From the NCBI GenBank assembly GCA_018606805.1, contig JAGYWI010000022.1, positions 1 through 49,634 of the forward strand: 49,634 bases of DNA, in the 5' to 3' direction. The DNA is from Candidatus Magnetomicrobium cryptolimnococcus (lineage in GTDB: Bacteria; Nitrospirota; Thermodesulfovibrionia; Thermodesulfovibrionales; Magnetobacteriaceae). Shown piece by piece: positions 26,286-35,085 of the stretch; the first letter of the stretch is position 1; every line of letters starts with the position of its first letter. The notes under the pieces are model-generated. The model searched no databases. It was not told where the DNA came from and saw only the letters and a program-made list of their open reading frames with translations. The translations under genes and the position numbers were made by a program.

Positions 26286-27317
26286 TTAAGTTATAAAAAG
26301 TATTTCAATACTTTTTTTATAAACTACATCAACTGTGATATAATCCATACAAAACGGCATATCGCACTTACCAAACAGCTCATTACCGTAGCAGGGGCTG
26401 CAAGTGGCAGTGCTTTGAATTGAAAAACACACGGTGTCATCAGGGCACAGTAGTTCCGAATTACTTGGACCAAAAATACCGATTGTTGGCACCTTCTGTG
26501 AGTAGGATATGTGAAATGGGGCGGAATCATTAGATATAAACACCTTACACATCCTGACAAGGAACCCCGCCTCTTGTATTGCATACATACCGCTTAGGTC
26601 AAACGCTCCATCATGTAAACTATCTTTAACTAACTGGTTTACATCTTTATCGGCAGCAGAGCCAAAGAGTAAAATCCCATATCCATCTACCGATAGACGC
26701 TTACCAAGTTCTATAAAACTTTCAGCATGCCAACGCTTAGCATAAACCACGTCGCGTGGATTTTGACCGCCACCACAAAAAAAGCCTACTATCTTTGATT
26801 TATAAATATCAAGAAAATGTGCTAATTCAGTAGTTAGTACCGGTTTTTTAGTTTGAAAATCAAGATGATTGCCAACCGCCTTTATATTTAGTGGCACAAG
26901 TAGGGCATTAAAGGCATTTGCTGCATACTGTTCCTTAAGCACTAACGGGTCTACCCCATGGGTTAAAAATGGGGAAGAGGCGTTTAAAAACCCTACCCTT
27001 TTCTTGGCACCTATTAGATAACCTATTAAGTGAACAAAACGTGAGGCACTAAACATTAAAATCGTATCAAATCTGTAAGCCCGCAGCCTCAATATATATG
27101 GTATAAGCTTATAGGTTTTATAATTAAAAAGTGCATCATCTGGCACCGTTATAACACCCTTAAGGTATGGATTATCAGAAAGTGCATGAGCCGACCAATT
27201 GCCTGTAAGATAATAAATCTCATCATACTTACGACTTTCATATATAGAGCGAATGGCAGGTGTTGTCAACAAAACATCGCCAAGGGCATGGGTCTTCATT
27301 AAAAGTATCCTGCCCAT
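26286..27317 (-). CDS. GT9 (heptosyltransferase-like) glycosyltransferase
   Basis: 343 residues with the GT-B fold of family 9: MKTHALGDVLLTTPAIRSI at the N-terminus, KKRVGFLN, ILLFGSAADKDV, DLSGMYAIQEAGFLVRMCKVFISNDSAPFHISYSQKVPTIGIFGPS in the C-terminal nucleotide-sugar domain. GT9 proteins add heptose or other sugars to lipopolysaccharide core or surface glycans. Two cysteines pairs near the end (CSPCYGNELFGKC) occur in many members. It follows the acyltransferase by 4 nt; a 108-nt gap precedes the GT2 gene. Confidence 0.87.
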   Translation of the reverse strand: MGRILLMKTHALGDVLLTTPAIRSIYESRKYDEIYYLTGNWSAHALSDNPYLKGVITVPDDALFNYKTYKLIPYILRLRAYRFDTILMFSASRFVHLIGYLIGAKKRVGFLNASSPFLTHGVDPLVLKEQYAANAFNALLVPLNIKAVGNHLDFQTKKPVLTTELAHFLDIYKSKIVGFFCGGGQNPRDVVYAKRWHAESFIELGKRLSVDGYGILLFGSAADKDVNQLVKDSLHDGAFDLSGMYAIQEAGFLVRMCKVFISNDSAPFHISYSQKVPTIGIFGPSNSELLCPDDTVCFSIQSTATCSPCYGNELFGKCDMPFCMDYITVDVVYKKSIEILFIT

Positions 27318-27321
27318 TGCT

Positions 27322-28305
27322 TTACACTATAATTTTACCAATTGCGGGCACTGATGTAACATTTTTATACAAAAACCACGCATAGTGGCTTGGATATTTT
27401 TTTATGTATAACTCCATACGTTTTGCAAAGCCCTCAAGAACTGTCTTTTCAAAGCCCGCAGCTCCTTTAGAGCTATCACCCACCTCGATCGCCTTTTCTA
27501 TGATGAGGTTGTGGCGGTTATCCTTCTTACGCACCGTAAATACTGGGTGTATGGCGGAGCCGGTTTTTAGCGCTAGCTTTGTAATTGCAGCAGATAGACG
27601 TATCTTTTTATTTAAAAGTGGCACAGTAACCCGTTTTGGGTCTATAACGCCATCTGCTGACATCACGAGTATTTCATTATTTTGAAGCACCCTATACATC
27701 TGCCTTGGTGAGGTCTTCCCTATATATATAAACTCTGCTGGTAAACCCCTTTCACATTCATATTCTATGTTCATCGTTATATTTCGAATAACTGATTCTG
27801 TTGGACTGATAAAATCTGTTGGATTTGCAGCTACTTGTGTTATACGATAGCCCTTATAAGCCAAAGCTGGCAATAACATCTTATATAACCCAAAGTGGCA
27901 AAGCATGATTATTACGCCATTTCCTTTTTTAAGTGAACTATCTAAATGCTCAAGCCCTTCAATATAACACATGTCCTCTATTTGAGCCTTATTTATATGT
28001 AAAAAAGACCATGTTTCAAATAATTCTTTTCTAAAATTTGCAAGCGTTTGCCGTACTATTTGCTTTATTTCTCCCTCTGTTAACGTACCACTGCCAAGTA
28101 GTTCCTGCAACTCATTTGAAATCACGGCATACTTTTCCCCTCTGGCAGTCAAAATGGCAAGTACATCGCTAAACCTATGTTGCACCTTTAACGACAAACG
28201 GGGAATAATATACCGTAGGGTATATAAAAAAACCACCTTTGGCAAGTCCTTTACTTGCCACTTACCACCTAAAACTTTTCTTAAACTTGGTTTATCACTA
28301 TCCAT
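27322..28305 (-). CDS. LpxL/HtrB-like lysophospholipid acyltransferase, active-site variant
   Basis: 327 residues of the Lip_A_acyltrans family, with GNGVIIMLCHFGLYKMLLPAL, the glycine-rich region and a C-terminal PSHYAWFLYK that corresponds to the PEQWLW-type ending. Lipid A acyltransferases have His-x4-Glu/Asp; here His137 is followed at +5 by Lys142, so the usual acidic partner is missing. No N-terminal membrane anchor is evident. The gene overlaps the Wzz-kinase gene by 25 nt within the glycan operon, so it may acylate a glycan precursor or have a divergent role. Confidence 0.78.
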   Translation of the reverse strand: MDSDKPSLRKVLGGKWQVKDLPKVVFLYTLRYIIPRLSLKVQHRFSDVLAILTARGEKYAVISNELQELLGSGTLTEGEIKQIVRQTLANFRKELFETWSFLHINKAQIEDMCYIEGLEHLDSSLKKGNGVIIMLCHFGLYKMLLPALAYKGYRITQVAANPTDFISPTESVIRNITMNIEYECERGLPAEFIYIGKTSPRQMYRVLQNNEILVMSADGVIDPKRVTVPLLNKKIRLSAAITKLALKTGSAIHPVFTVRKKDNRHNLIIEKAIEVGDSSKGAAGFEKTVLEGFAKRMELYIKKYPSHYAWFLYKNVTSVPAIGKIIV

Positions 28306-30293
28306 AGTTTCTTTCCACTTTGTTTAAAAGACTCATCCATCAGTATCTTAATTGCAACATTGACATCCTCTTTAACTGTCTTACAAGCTTCTGCCACCAC
28401 AACTACGGCACTTACAGCACGTGCCGCCAATAGGGCATCATTATATTTTATTAAAGGCGGCGTATCCACCACTATATAATCATAGTCAAGCCCTGCAAAG
28501 GTGTCTACTATATTTTCGGTCAAAACATTATTAACCTTAATGTCTTTTAAGCTGCACTCATAAAGCCCATTTATTGAGCCCGGTTTTATAACGCTTCTAA
28601 TATCAGAGCTACCACCTTTTATACTGCTAAATGCCTGACAATAATCAAAAAAGAGTACCTTTTTGCCAATACCGGATAGCTCAGCTGCATATAACATAGA
28701 AAGCCTACTAGCCCCCACGCCATCACTAACCCCCATAAAGAGTGTTATTCTTGGCACCTCTGCATTATTACCTGCCCTTATACCAGTAATGATATTCCAC
28801 ACTGCCCTTTTTACCTTTTCACTATTAAACCTCTTTCGTTTAAATCTACCTGTCGGTATACCCGCCAACACACTAAACATTGGATAAGTTTCCCTTGCAT
28901 CAAAGAGGCTTCTTATTGTCTTATCCATCCCTTCAAGAAGCAATATTATTGCAAAACTAATGGAAAACCACAAAAACAGCAAAAAAGCCAATATCTTTTT
29001 CTTATCAGGAAAATAAGGTGATTCCACATCCATAAAATCCGTCGAGGCGTAATTTAACACCGAGACATTCGACGGCTTCATCTCAAGGAGCGCTTTAACC
29101 CTATCAATACCACCTTGCAGTTGCGTGTACTCCTCATTAAGTGCCGTAAGGTTACGGGTTAGCTCCTGCAAGGACAGGCTTACTTCCTGCAGCTTTATCA
29201 ACTTAGTCTTTGAATTATTCAAAAGTGTTGTTAACGACTGCTGCTCTATCTTAAGCACTTCTAAGTCTATCTTAGCATCATACTTACGTTTCATCAATTC
29301 CGTGTGGTAAGAATTCCTTGAAGTGGTTTCCTTTGAAAGCACACGCCCTTGTTCTTCTTTAATAGCATCTTGTACAGTTTTAATCTGCTCTTTAAGAGCT
29401 ACCACATCCGGGTGCTTTTCCTTAACATCAACAAGCAGCTTCTTTAATGAGGTTTCAAAGGTTAAGATTTGATTTTTATAACTATCAATGATTGTATTTC
29501 TATCAACTTCCTTCGATGCCAATTGTAGCTCTGGAATACTCCGTATGATCTCATTTACTATTTCAAGGCTTTCCTTACTTTTAGCAAAAGATGTAACGCT
29601 CGTATGATAAAGTTGCAGATAATCGTAATATTTTGTAAGGGCAAGCTCCCTTTCAAGTGAAATGTCAACTATGAAATTTTTACTAAGAACGTTAAATTTC
29701 TCCGTTTCAAGCTTTTCAATTTGCCGATTAACAGCAGCTATCCTTTTATTAAAAGCCCCAAGGGCATCCCTTGCCCTTTCTTTAAATATCTGAGCATTTA
29801 AATCTATGAAGGCATTCGTTGCCGCATTTGCTATATCAACAGCCTTATTAACTTCCTTCGAATAACCATTAATTTCTATAATCTCCGCTCCACTATCCGT
29901 CAGTGAAACGCCAAGCCCCTCATCTTTTAAAAACAGGTTTAACATGCTGCTAATTAGTACATCATCATATCTTAAATATTTGCCTTCATCGTCAACCAAT
30001 CCAACCATCCTTATAACCTTTTCAACGGCTATCGGATTTTTCACTAAATCAAAAAACGTATCATCCACCTTGCTATCTTCCACGTATTCGAAAATACCGA
30101 TTCTATCCGGCATGTTTGTGTAGTACTGTGAGCCACTATCTCGATAAATGATTTTTAACTGTGCTGAGGCTTTATATACAGATGAGTACTTAAAAATAAA
30201 TAAAAACGGAGCAACCACCGTAAACAAAAATGCAAGCATTATTGTATACTTATACCTTAAGAGTATTTCTACATATTCCTTCAAACTAAGCAT
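28281..30293 (-). CDS. Wzz / tyrosine-kinase-like polysaccharide co-polymerase
   Basis: 670 residues. N-terminal Wzz domain with TM1 (about 17-35), a long periplasmic coiled coil (about 175-400), TM2 (about 440-462), then a CpsD/BY-kinase-like cytoplasmic domain. The P-loop is degenerate: GVSDGVGASRL (about 519) lacks the conserved Lys, and Walker A' is FFDYCQA instead of a DxD. The Walker B-like IVVDTPP is kept. It therefore resembles a kinase-dead co-polymerase controlling chain length. The C-terminus has no tyrosine cluster. It follows the ligase/polymerase by 22 nt. Confidence 0.85.
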   Translation of the reverse strand: MLSLKEYVEILLRYKYTIMLAFLFTVVAPFLFIFKYSSVYKASAQLKIIYRDSGSQYYTNMPDRIGIFEYVEDSKVDDTFFDLVKNPIAVEKVIRMVGLVDDEGKYLRYDDVLISSMLNLFLKDEGLGVSLTDSGAEIIEINGYSKEVNKAVDIANAATNAFIDLNAQIFKERARDALGAFNKRIAAVNRQIEKLETEKFNVLSKNFIVDISLERELALTKYYDYLQLYHTSVTSFAKSKESLEIVNEIIRSIPELQLASKEVDRNTIIDSYKNQILTFETSLKKLLVDVKEKHPDVVALKEQIKTVQDAIKEEQGRVLSKETTSRNSYHTELMKRKYDAKIDLEVLKIEQQSLTTLLNNSKTKLIKLQEVSLSLQELTRNLTALNEEYTQLQGGIDRVKALLEMKPSNVSVLNYASTDFMDVESPYFPDKKKILAFLLFLWFSISFAIILLLEGMDKTIRSLFDARETYPMFSVLAGIPTGRFKRKRFNSEKVKRAVWNIITGIRAGNNAEVPRITLFMGVSDGVGASRLSMLYAAELSGIGKKVLFFDYCQAFSSIKGGSSDIRSVIKPGSINGLYECSLKDIKVNNVLTENIVDTFAGLDYDYIVVDTPPLIKYNDALLAARAVSAVVVVAEACKTVKEDVNVAIKILMDESFKQSGKKLWIVINQV

Positions 30294-30315
30294 ATCTTAA
30301 TTTCACCTAACAATT

Positions 30316-31746
30316 TCAAATCAACCTCTCCTTCTGCAAAACATTAACCAAGGCATAACCAGCGCCTATTATAAACCATATAGGTAAAAAAAAGTGCGTC
30401 TCAGACGTAAGCCCATTAAATATAAGTGTAATATATGAAGCAAGATAGATAAGCAACCAATCCTTGCCCTTACCTTTTGGATAATTTTTGTAAGCAATAA
30501 AAAATTTATACCCTGAAACCAGTAAAAACCAAAGCCACAACCAAAGCCCAATAAACCCGTAATCAAAAAACACCTGAAAATAAGAGCTATCAAGTAATTG
30601 CGCAGGTTCAACAAATGCACGAAACCCCCCAGCCCCTACACCAATGCCATAGGTATTATAAACAGCATCAATAGCCTTAGACCACCTAATTATCCGTGAA
30701 CCAAGCGACGACGTTTCACTTGACGAAGACGTAGCTGTTTGCGAGGTATAATCCACGGCCTTATTTATATCTCCAAAAATAATGCGCGGCACTATAAACG
30801 CCACAACAACTAATACAATAAAAATCACCCACGACGGTATAAAATTCTTCTTTAATGCTGGGATTTCCACACTCAACAGTAAAGCCCCAACAAATAAGGA
30901 CAAAAGCGGTCCCTTACTTAACGTAGTCATCAGGGCACTTAACAGCATAAACGACATTATCCCAAACCCCAACGCCCTATAACCCCTTGACATATACGTA
31001 TACCCAAACATAAACACTATAGAAAGCGATAGGTAATATGCAGTCTTTAACGGGTGCATAAACCCCTGCCCTCTTAACATTTGCTCTGGATTAAACCAAA
31101 AAGTTACATAATGATTTTTCGTATGAAATATAACATCATTATAAGATTGGCCTGATGACAATATAACGTAAAAACACAAAATACCGTTTATTATACCCAT
31201 TAAGACAAAAAGCATTATTGCAAACTTAAACCTATCTATACTATCCACATATGCAACCGTTAAAAAAAACAACAGTATGCCACATAAATGTAAAAACATG
31301 ATATAATATCCATACCACTGCTCACCTGACCACAATATGGAAATTAAACCATAAATAAAAAGTAAAATAATAGGAATTTCAACCCCTGTTTTTACATAGG
31401 TGCTAACCCTACCCTTTTTGCCAAGCCTATATAAAAGCCATATCATAAAACTCGCTATTATGGCAGGCTCTACAAACGATATGTAAAGCTGAAAATCCCC
31501 CCAAAGCCAGATAACAACACTTCTAAAGGATATAAGCAAAATAGTTACATAAAAAAGCACATGCGGTTTCACCAAAAATAATGCCAAGACCAATATGCCA
31601 AAAAATACAAAGCCATACCTATAATCAACATTAGCCTCAATTGACAATAAAACCGCAACAGCAAAAATAACTACTACAACTGATATGAAAAGCACTTCTG
31701 AAGGTTTTTTATTAAAGACAGAATAAAGCGGTAATCGCAAATTCAA
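30316..31746 (-). CDS. O-antigen ligase/polymerase family protein
   Basis: 476 residues, about 11-12 membrane segments, with a large periplasmic loop (about 330-390) carrying SSETSSLGSRIIRWSKAID and GIGVGAGGFRAFVE, typical of the WaaL/Wzy Wzy_C domain. It would polymerise or ligate the lipid-linked repeat units. The start is TTG at 31746, overlapping the upstream gene's TGA; no ATG lies near. Overlap and 22-nt spacing to the Wzz-like gene argue for one polysaccharide operon. Confidence 0.85.
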   Translation of the reverse strand: MNLRLPLYSVFNKKPSEVLFISVVVVIFAVAVLLSIEANVDYRYGFVFFGILVLALFLVKPHVLFYVTILLISFRSVVIWLWGDFQLYISFVEPAIIASFMIWLLYRLGKKGRVSTYVKTGVEIPIILLFIYGLISILWSGEQWYGYYIMFLHLCGILLFFLTVAYVDSIDRFKFAIMLFVLMGIINGILCFYVILSSGQSYNDVIFHTKNHYVTFWFNPEQMLRGQGFMHPLKTAYYLSLSIVFMFGYTYMSRGYRALGFGIMSFMLLSALMTTLSKGPLLSLFVGALLLSVEIPALKKNFIPSWVIFIVLVVVAFIVPRIIFGDINKAVDYTSQTATSSSSETSSLGSRIIRWSKAIDAVYNTYGIGVGAGGFRAFVEPAQLLDSSYFQVFFDYGFIGLWLWLWFLLVSGYKFFIAYKNYPKGKGKDWLLIYLASYITLIFNGLTSETHFFLPIWFIIGAGYALVNVLQKERLI

Positions 31747-33620
31747 GGCAGATATTCAACATAAAGAGGAATTTTAGTTACCGTTAACGGTATAGTTTTG
31801 TTTGTTGATTTTACAGTCTTGGTATTAAAAATATTATTGTCAGACGATTTTATAGATTCACCATTTTTATATTTAGGCACACCTTCTTGTATAGAAAATT
31901 TACCATCTACTGGCAACCGGTGCTCAAACTGTACCCCATCTTTATCCTTTTCTGTACAATTTTCATAATCCAACCAAACAACATCCACAAAACCATTTTC
32001 CTTTTTAAATCTATAGGCGTACACATTATTTGTCCCTTCTGAAAGCGGTTCTATTTTTTTCAAATCAATCCCATCAAGCTTATAGATTAGTTCTTTATAG
32101 GTATAATAGGCAAGTTTCTTAACACCGTAACCGGGGTCCCCGTCACAATAGCCATCATATATGAGCGCTGTATCATCAAAAAACGACTTACAGTTAAAAG
32201 GCGGAAAGCCCTCTATCAATCCCCAAGCCCAAAACACCTTCTTAACTCCATAAGTTAAGGGATACACCATACGTCTTACTAAATCAATCGCCTGCTTGTC
32301 CTCACCTTCTAAACTACTTTCACCAACTTCCGTCATCCATATATCTACAACACTAAACCCATTGTCATCAAGAGCTGTTCTTATTTTTTTATACAAAACA
32401 GCAGAGTCCTTCCACACACCAAACCAATGAAAATCAAACACATCAATATATTTACCTGCAAGCTCCTGTAAAAGCGGCTGCCAAAACTTATCAATCGAGT
32501 CAAACTCCCTATCTATTGAATCCGGCAAGGCGCCAAAAACACCGGCGCCAAGCACTATCGCTTCACTATCTGCACTTTTTATAGCCTCGTAGCTTATCTT
32601 TTGGAAATCGCTATAGTTTTGCCAGTCATAATTATCAGACTCTACAGTGCTACTGCCCTCTTGCCTAACTGCTCGACCAAACGGGCCAGGCGCATCAAAA
32701 GGCCGACCGGGCGGCACACCAAAGGGCGGTCTATCAAATTCGACACCGTCTGGAAGAGGTGGCGGTCCAAAATCCACACCCTCTGGCGGTAACTCTCTAA
32801 ACGGCGGTGGTGGCGGTCCATCAACTACATCCGTCAATGACTCATCACCTTCTGACGGCATCACCGCTGCTGACTTTACACTACCACTACTCGCCTTCTT
32901 TTTTGCACTCTTCGTAGCACTCCCCTTCTTGGCAACACTTGCCCTTGGGTTAAACGTCGGCTCATTTTCCACTTGCCAGTACTTTACTGGGTTTTTAAGC
33001 CCCGGCATATCATCCACTCCATCACCATCATAACGCTCAACCGTCTTTTGCACAAACTTTACATACATATCTGCAACATCCTGTATATCACTTGAAAATT
33101 GCCACGTACCAGGTATCATATACTGGTCTTTACTTACATCAAAGGTTACAACTATGTTTAAACCATGCGGAATCCGCATAAGAAAATTATCCGACGTCAT
33201 CCAATCATACACGCCATCTTTTAAATTATCCTTATCCTTTTGCACAAACGACCACGATATAACTGGATTGGTTGGTCTTTCCCAAAGAATACCCAAATCA
33301 GTGGCTGTAGAATATGCTACTGTTTCACTACTTTTACCGTCAAAACTCTTCATTTTGCGGCTTAGCTCAAGCTTTTTCATATCCCGATATGGCGGATAAA
33401 ACGACGTGTGCATACCAAAAGGGGAATCCTTCTTGGCTTGCGCCCTAACTTTCCTTACCACCTCTGCTACTTTTACGGTATTGGAATCTACGCTTGTCAC
33501 GGTACTACCATTGACAATCCCTTCATCTTTACCGTGCATATTAAATACAACATAAAAAAATAAAAAGAAAATTATCAACACATGCTCATATCTTTGAAAA
33601 AGGTTTCTTATTAAAACCAT
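31743..33620 (-). CDS. Membrane-anchored glycoside-hydrolase-like protein with Pro-rich insertion
   Basis: 625 residues: an N-terminal membrane anchor (about 12-28), then a TIM-barrel hydrolase core of the GH-A clan, with YWQVENEP (acid/base Glu220) and WMTEVGES (nucleophile Glu431) placed as expected. Between them, residues 225-330 are a low-complexity insert, Lys/Ser-rich then Pro/Gly/Phe-rich (PPPPPF, PPPLPDGVEFDRPPFG). This is inserted directly after the acid/base motif, unusual for a glycosidase. It probably trims or processes the exopolysaccharide outside the inner membrane. Confidence 0.75.
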   Translation of the reverse strand: MVLIRNLFQRYEHVLIIFFLFFYVVFNMHGKDEGIVNGSTVTSVDSNTVKVAEVVRKVRAQAKKDSPFGMHTSFYPPYRDMKKLELSRKMKSFDGKSSETVAYSTATDLGILWERPTNPVISWSFVQKDKDNLKDGVYDWMTSDNFLMRIPHGLNIVVTFDVSKDQYMIPGTWQFSSDIQDVADMYVKFVQKTVERYDGDGVDDMPGLKNPVKYWQVENEPTFNPRASVAKKGSATKSAKKKASSGSVKSAAVMPSEGDESLTDVVDGPPPPPFRELPPEGVDFGPPPLPDGVEFDRPPFGVPPGRPFDAPGPFGRAVRQEGSSTVESDNYDWQNYSDFQKISYEAIKSADSEAIVLGAGVFGALPDSIDREFDSIDKFWQPLLQELAGKYIDVFDFHWFGVWKDSAVLYKKIRTALDDNGFSVVDIWMTEVGESSLEGEDKQAIDLVRRMVYPLTYGVKKVFWAWGLIEGFPPFNCKSFFDDTALIYDGYCDGDPGYGVKKLAYYTYKELIYKLDGIDLKKIEPLSEGTNNVYAYRFKKENGFVDVVWLDYENCTEKDKDGVQFEHRLPVDGKFSIQEGVPKYKNGESIKSSDNNIFNTKTVKSTNKTIPLTVTKIPLYVEYLP

Positions 33621-33625
33621 CTACC

Positions 33626-34963
33626 TTACCCCCTTTTCAGTAATTTTTTTAACCTCTGTGCAAACATTACTATATACCGCACACGCTTATTCATAGCAGC
33701 TAAGGACTTATTGTAGTAAAAAAATGATTTTATCTCCTCACTGCCCTGCTGCAAAAGGCTTTTTTCTCTATTAATAACGCCAGATTCAAGAGCTATCTTA
33801 TAGAGCTCCGTACTTGGTTCAATCCTTATCCAATTGAAAGATACAATAAAGCGTCTACCCATAAATATTTTAACCAAAAGCGCAGTAAATTTGTATATTA
33901 AAATCTTAACCATCCCCCAAGTAGTCTCACCAGGGGTATTTATAAACATAAACATGTACACTTCTATATCTTTTAGCTCAGGCGTAAACGTAAAGAGTTT
34001 TAAAACCGCCCACACATCACTTTCCTTTATCCCCTTATTAAGCGACATTAGCGAACTACTGGAAAGCCCATCTGGCGAAAACGAAACACCAACACACCCA
34101 GCCTCTTTTAGTAAAAGCAGAAGCTCCTTAGTCGTATTTTTAATATCAAGCCAACATATCCAAGACGCCTTAATCTCCCTTTTTATAATCTCACGACATA
34201 TGGACTCCGCATGCTTTACAGGCAGATTAAAAACCGAATCCGCAAAGATAAACTCCTTAACCTTATACCGGTTAACAAGCTCCTCCACCTCATCAACAAC
34301 CCCTTTAGCCTCCCGCAGCCTCGACACCGCCCCATTCAACGTCGGGTAATTACAATAACTGCACTTAAGCGGGCAACCCCTTTTCGTCTGCACACCAATT
34401 GACACTATATGACTTTTATACTTATCTATATCAAAGAGGTCTCTCCTTGGCGCAGGAAAAGACTTAAACTCCTCTACCTGAGCATAGCCGGTAAAATATA
34501 CCTCTTCGTCTTTTCTATAATAAAGACCCTTGATACTTTCCGGTGTCTTTATATTTTCAAGAAATGTCGAAAAAGTCTTCTCAGCCTCAAGCGCTATACC
34601 AAAATCTATATGCGGATTGGCCTTCATAATATCCATAGCAAACATAGAAAACCCCGCCCCACCAACCACTATCGGTATTGCACCGTAACGGCTCTTTATC
34701 TGCACTGAAAGCGCCCTAAAATCCCCATAATAATCCAACGGGTGAAAAGGGTTCTGATTATCAATGTTTCTTAAAGATATACCTATAATATCCGGTCGGA
34801 AGGAATCAATTATATTCCATAAATTAGATTCTTCCTCCACGTTTGTATCATAAATTCGCACCTCGTGGTTATTTAAAAATGCCGCAAGGTAAGCTAATCC
34901 TAAAGGAAAAATAGGGGCATCAATGTTTCCCTTAAGAGGTGATTGAACTAATAAAATTTTCAT
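33626..34963 (-). CDS. B12-binding domain radical SAM protein
   Basis: 445 residues. N-terminal cobalamin-binding region (about 1-150; VGGAGFSMFAMDI), then a radical SAM barrel with CPLKCSYC (CxxxCxxC, about 198-205) and an extended C-terminal part. Such class B enzymes methylate or rearrange natural products, lipids or sugars. A ribosome site GGAAGGGA precedes the ATG. It is first in the exopolysaccharide operon, 5 nt before the hydrolase-like gene, suggesting it modifies a sugar or lipid carrier; the reaction is unknown. Confidence 0.88.
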   Translation of the reverse strand: MKILLVQSPLKGNIDAPIFPLGLAYLAAFLNNHEVRIYDTNVEEESNLWNIIDSFRPDIIGISLRNIDNQNPFHPLDYYGDFRALSVQIKSRYGAIPIVVGGAGFSMFAMDIMKANPHIDFGIALEAEKTFSTFLENIKTPESIKGLYYRKDEEVYFTGYAQVEEFKSFPAPRRDLFDIDKYKSHIVSIGVQTKRGCPLKCSYCNYPTLNGAVSRLREAKGVVDEVEELVNRYKVKEFIFADSVFNLPVKHAESICREIIKREIKASWICWLDIKNTTKELLLLLKEAGCVGVSFSPDGLSSSSLMSLNKGIKESDVWAVLKLFTFTPELKDIEVYMFMFINTPGETTWGMVKILIYKFTALLVKIFMGRRFIVSFNWIRIEPSTELYKIALESGVINREKSLLQQGSEEIKSFFYYNKSLAAMNKRVRYIVMFAQRLKKLLKRG

Positions 34964-34998
34964 TTATCCCTTCCATTAACAAAAAAAAACAACGGAAA

Positions 34999-35055
34999 GG
35001 GGGCGAGCTCTGCTCTCCCCCTCACCCCCTAACGCAAGGGAGGTAGGCCTCCCTT
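34999..35055. repeat. Two GC-rich hairpins between glycan genes
   Basis: 34999-35021 pairs GGGGG/CCCCC and GAGC/GCTC; 35036-35055 is a perfect 8-bp stem AAGGGAGG/CCTCCCTT with a 4-nt loop. They lie between the phosphodiesterase stop and the radical SAM gene and may terminate the upstream transcript, or be relatives of the dispersed repeats. Confidence 0.55.
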
Positions 35056-35085
35056 GACCCACCATACCGCAGGCTATTTACCACA

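Noticed and set aside
32647-33033. Pro/Gly/Ser-rich frame on the plus strand
   Set aside because: Shadow of the low-complexity insert of the minus-strand hydrolase gene.
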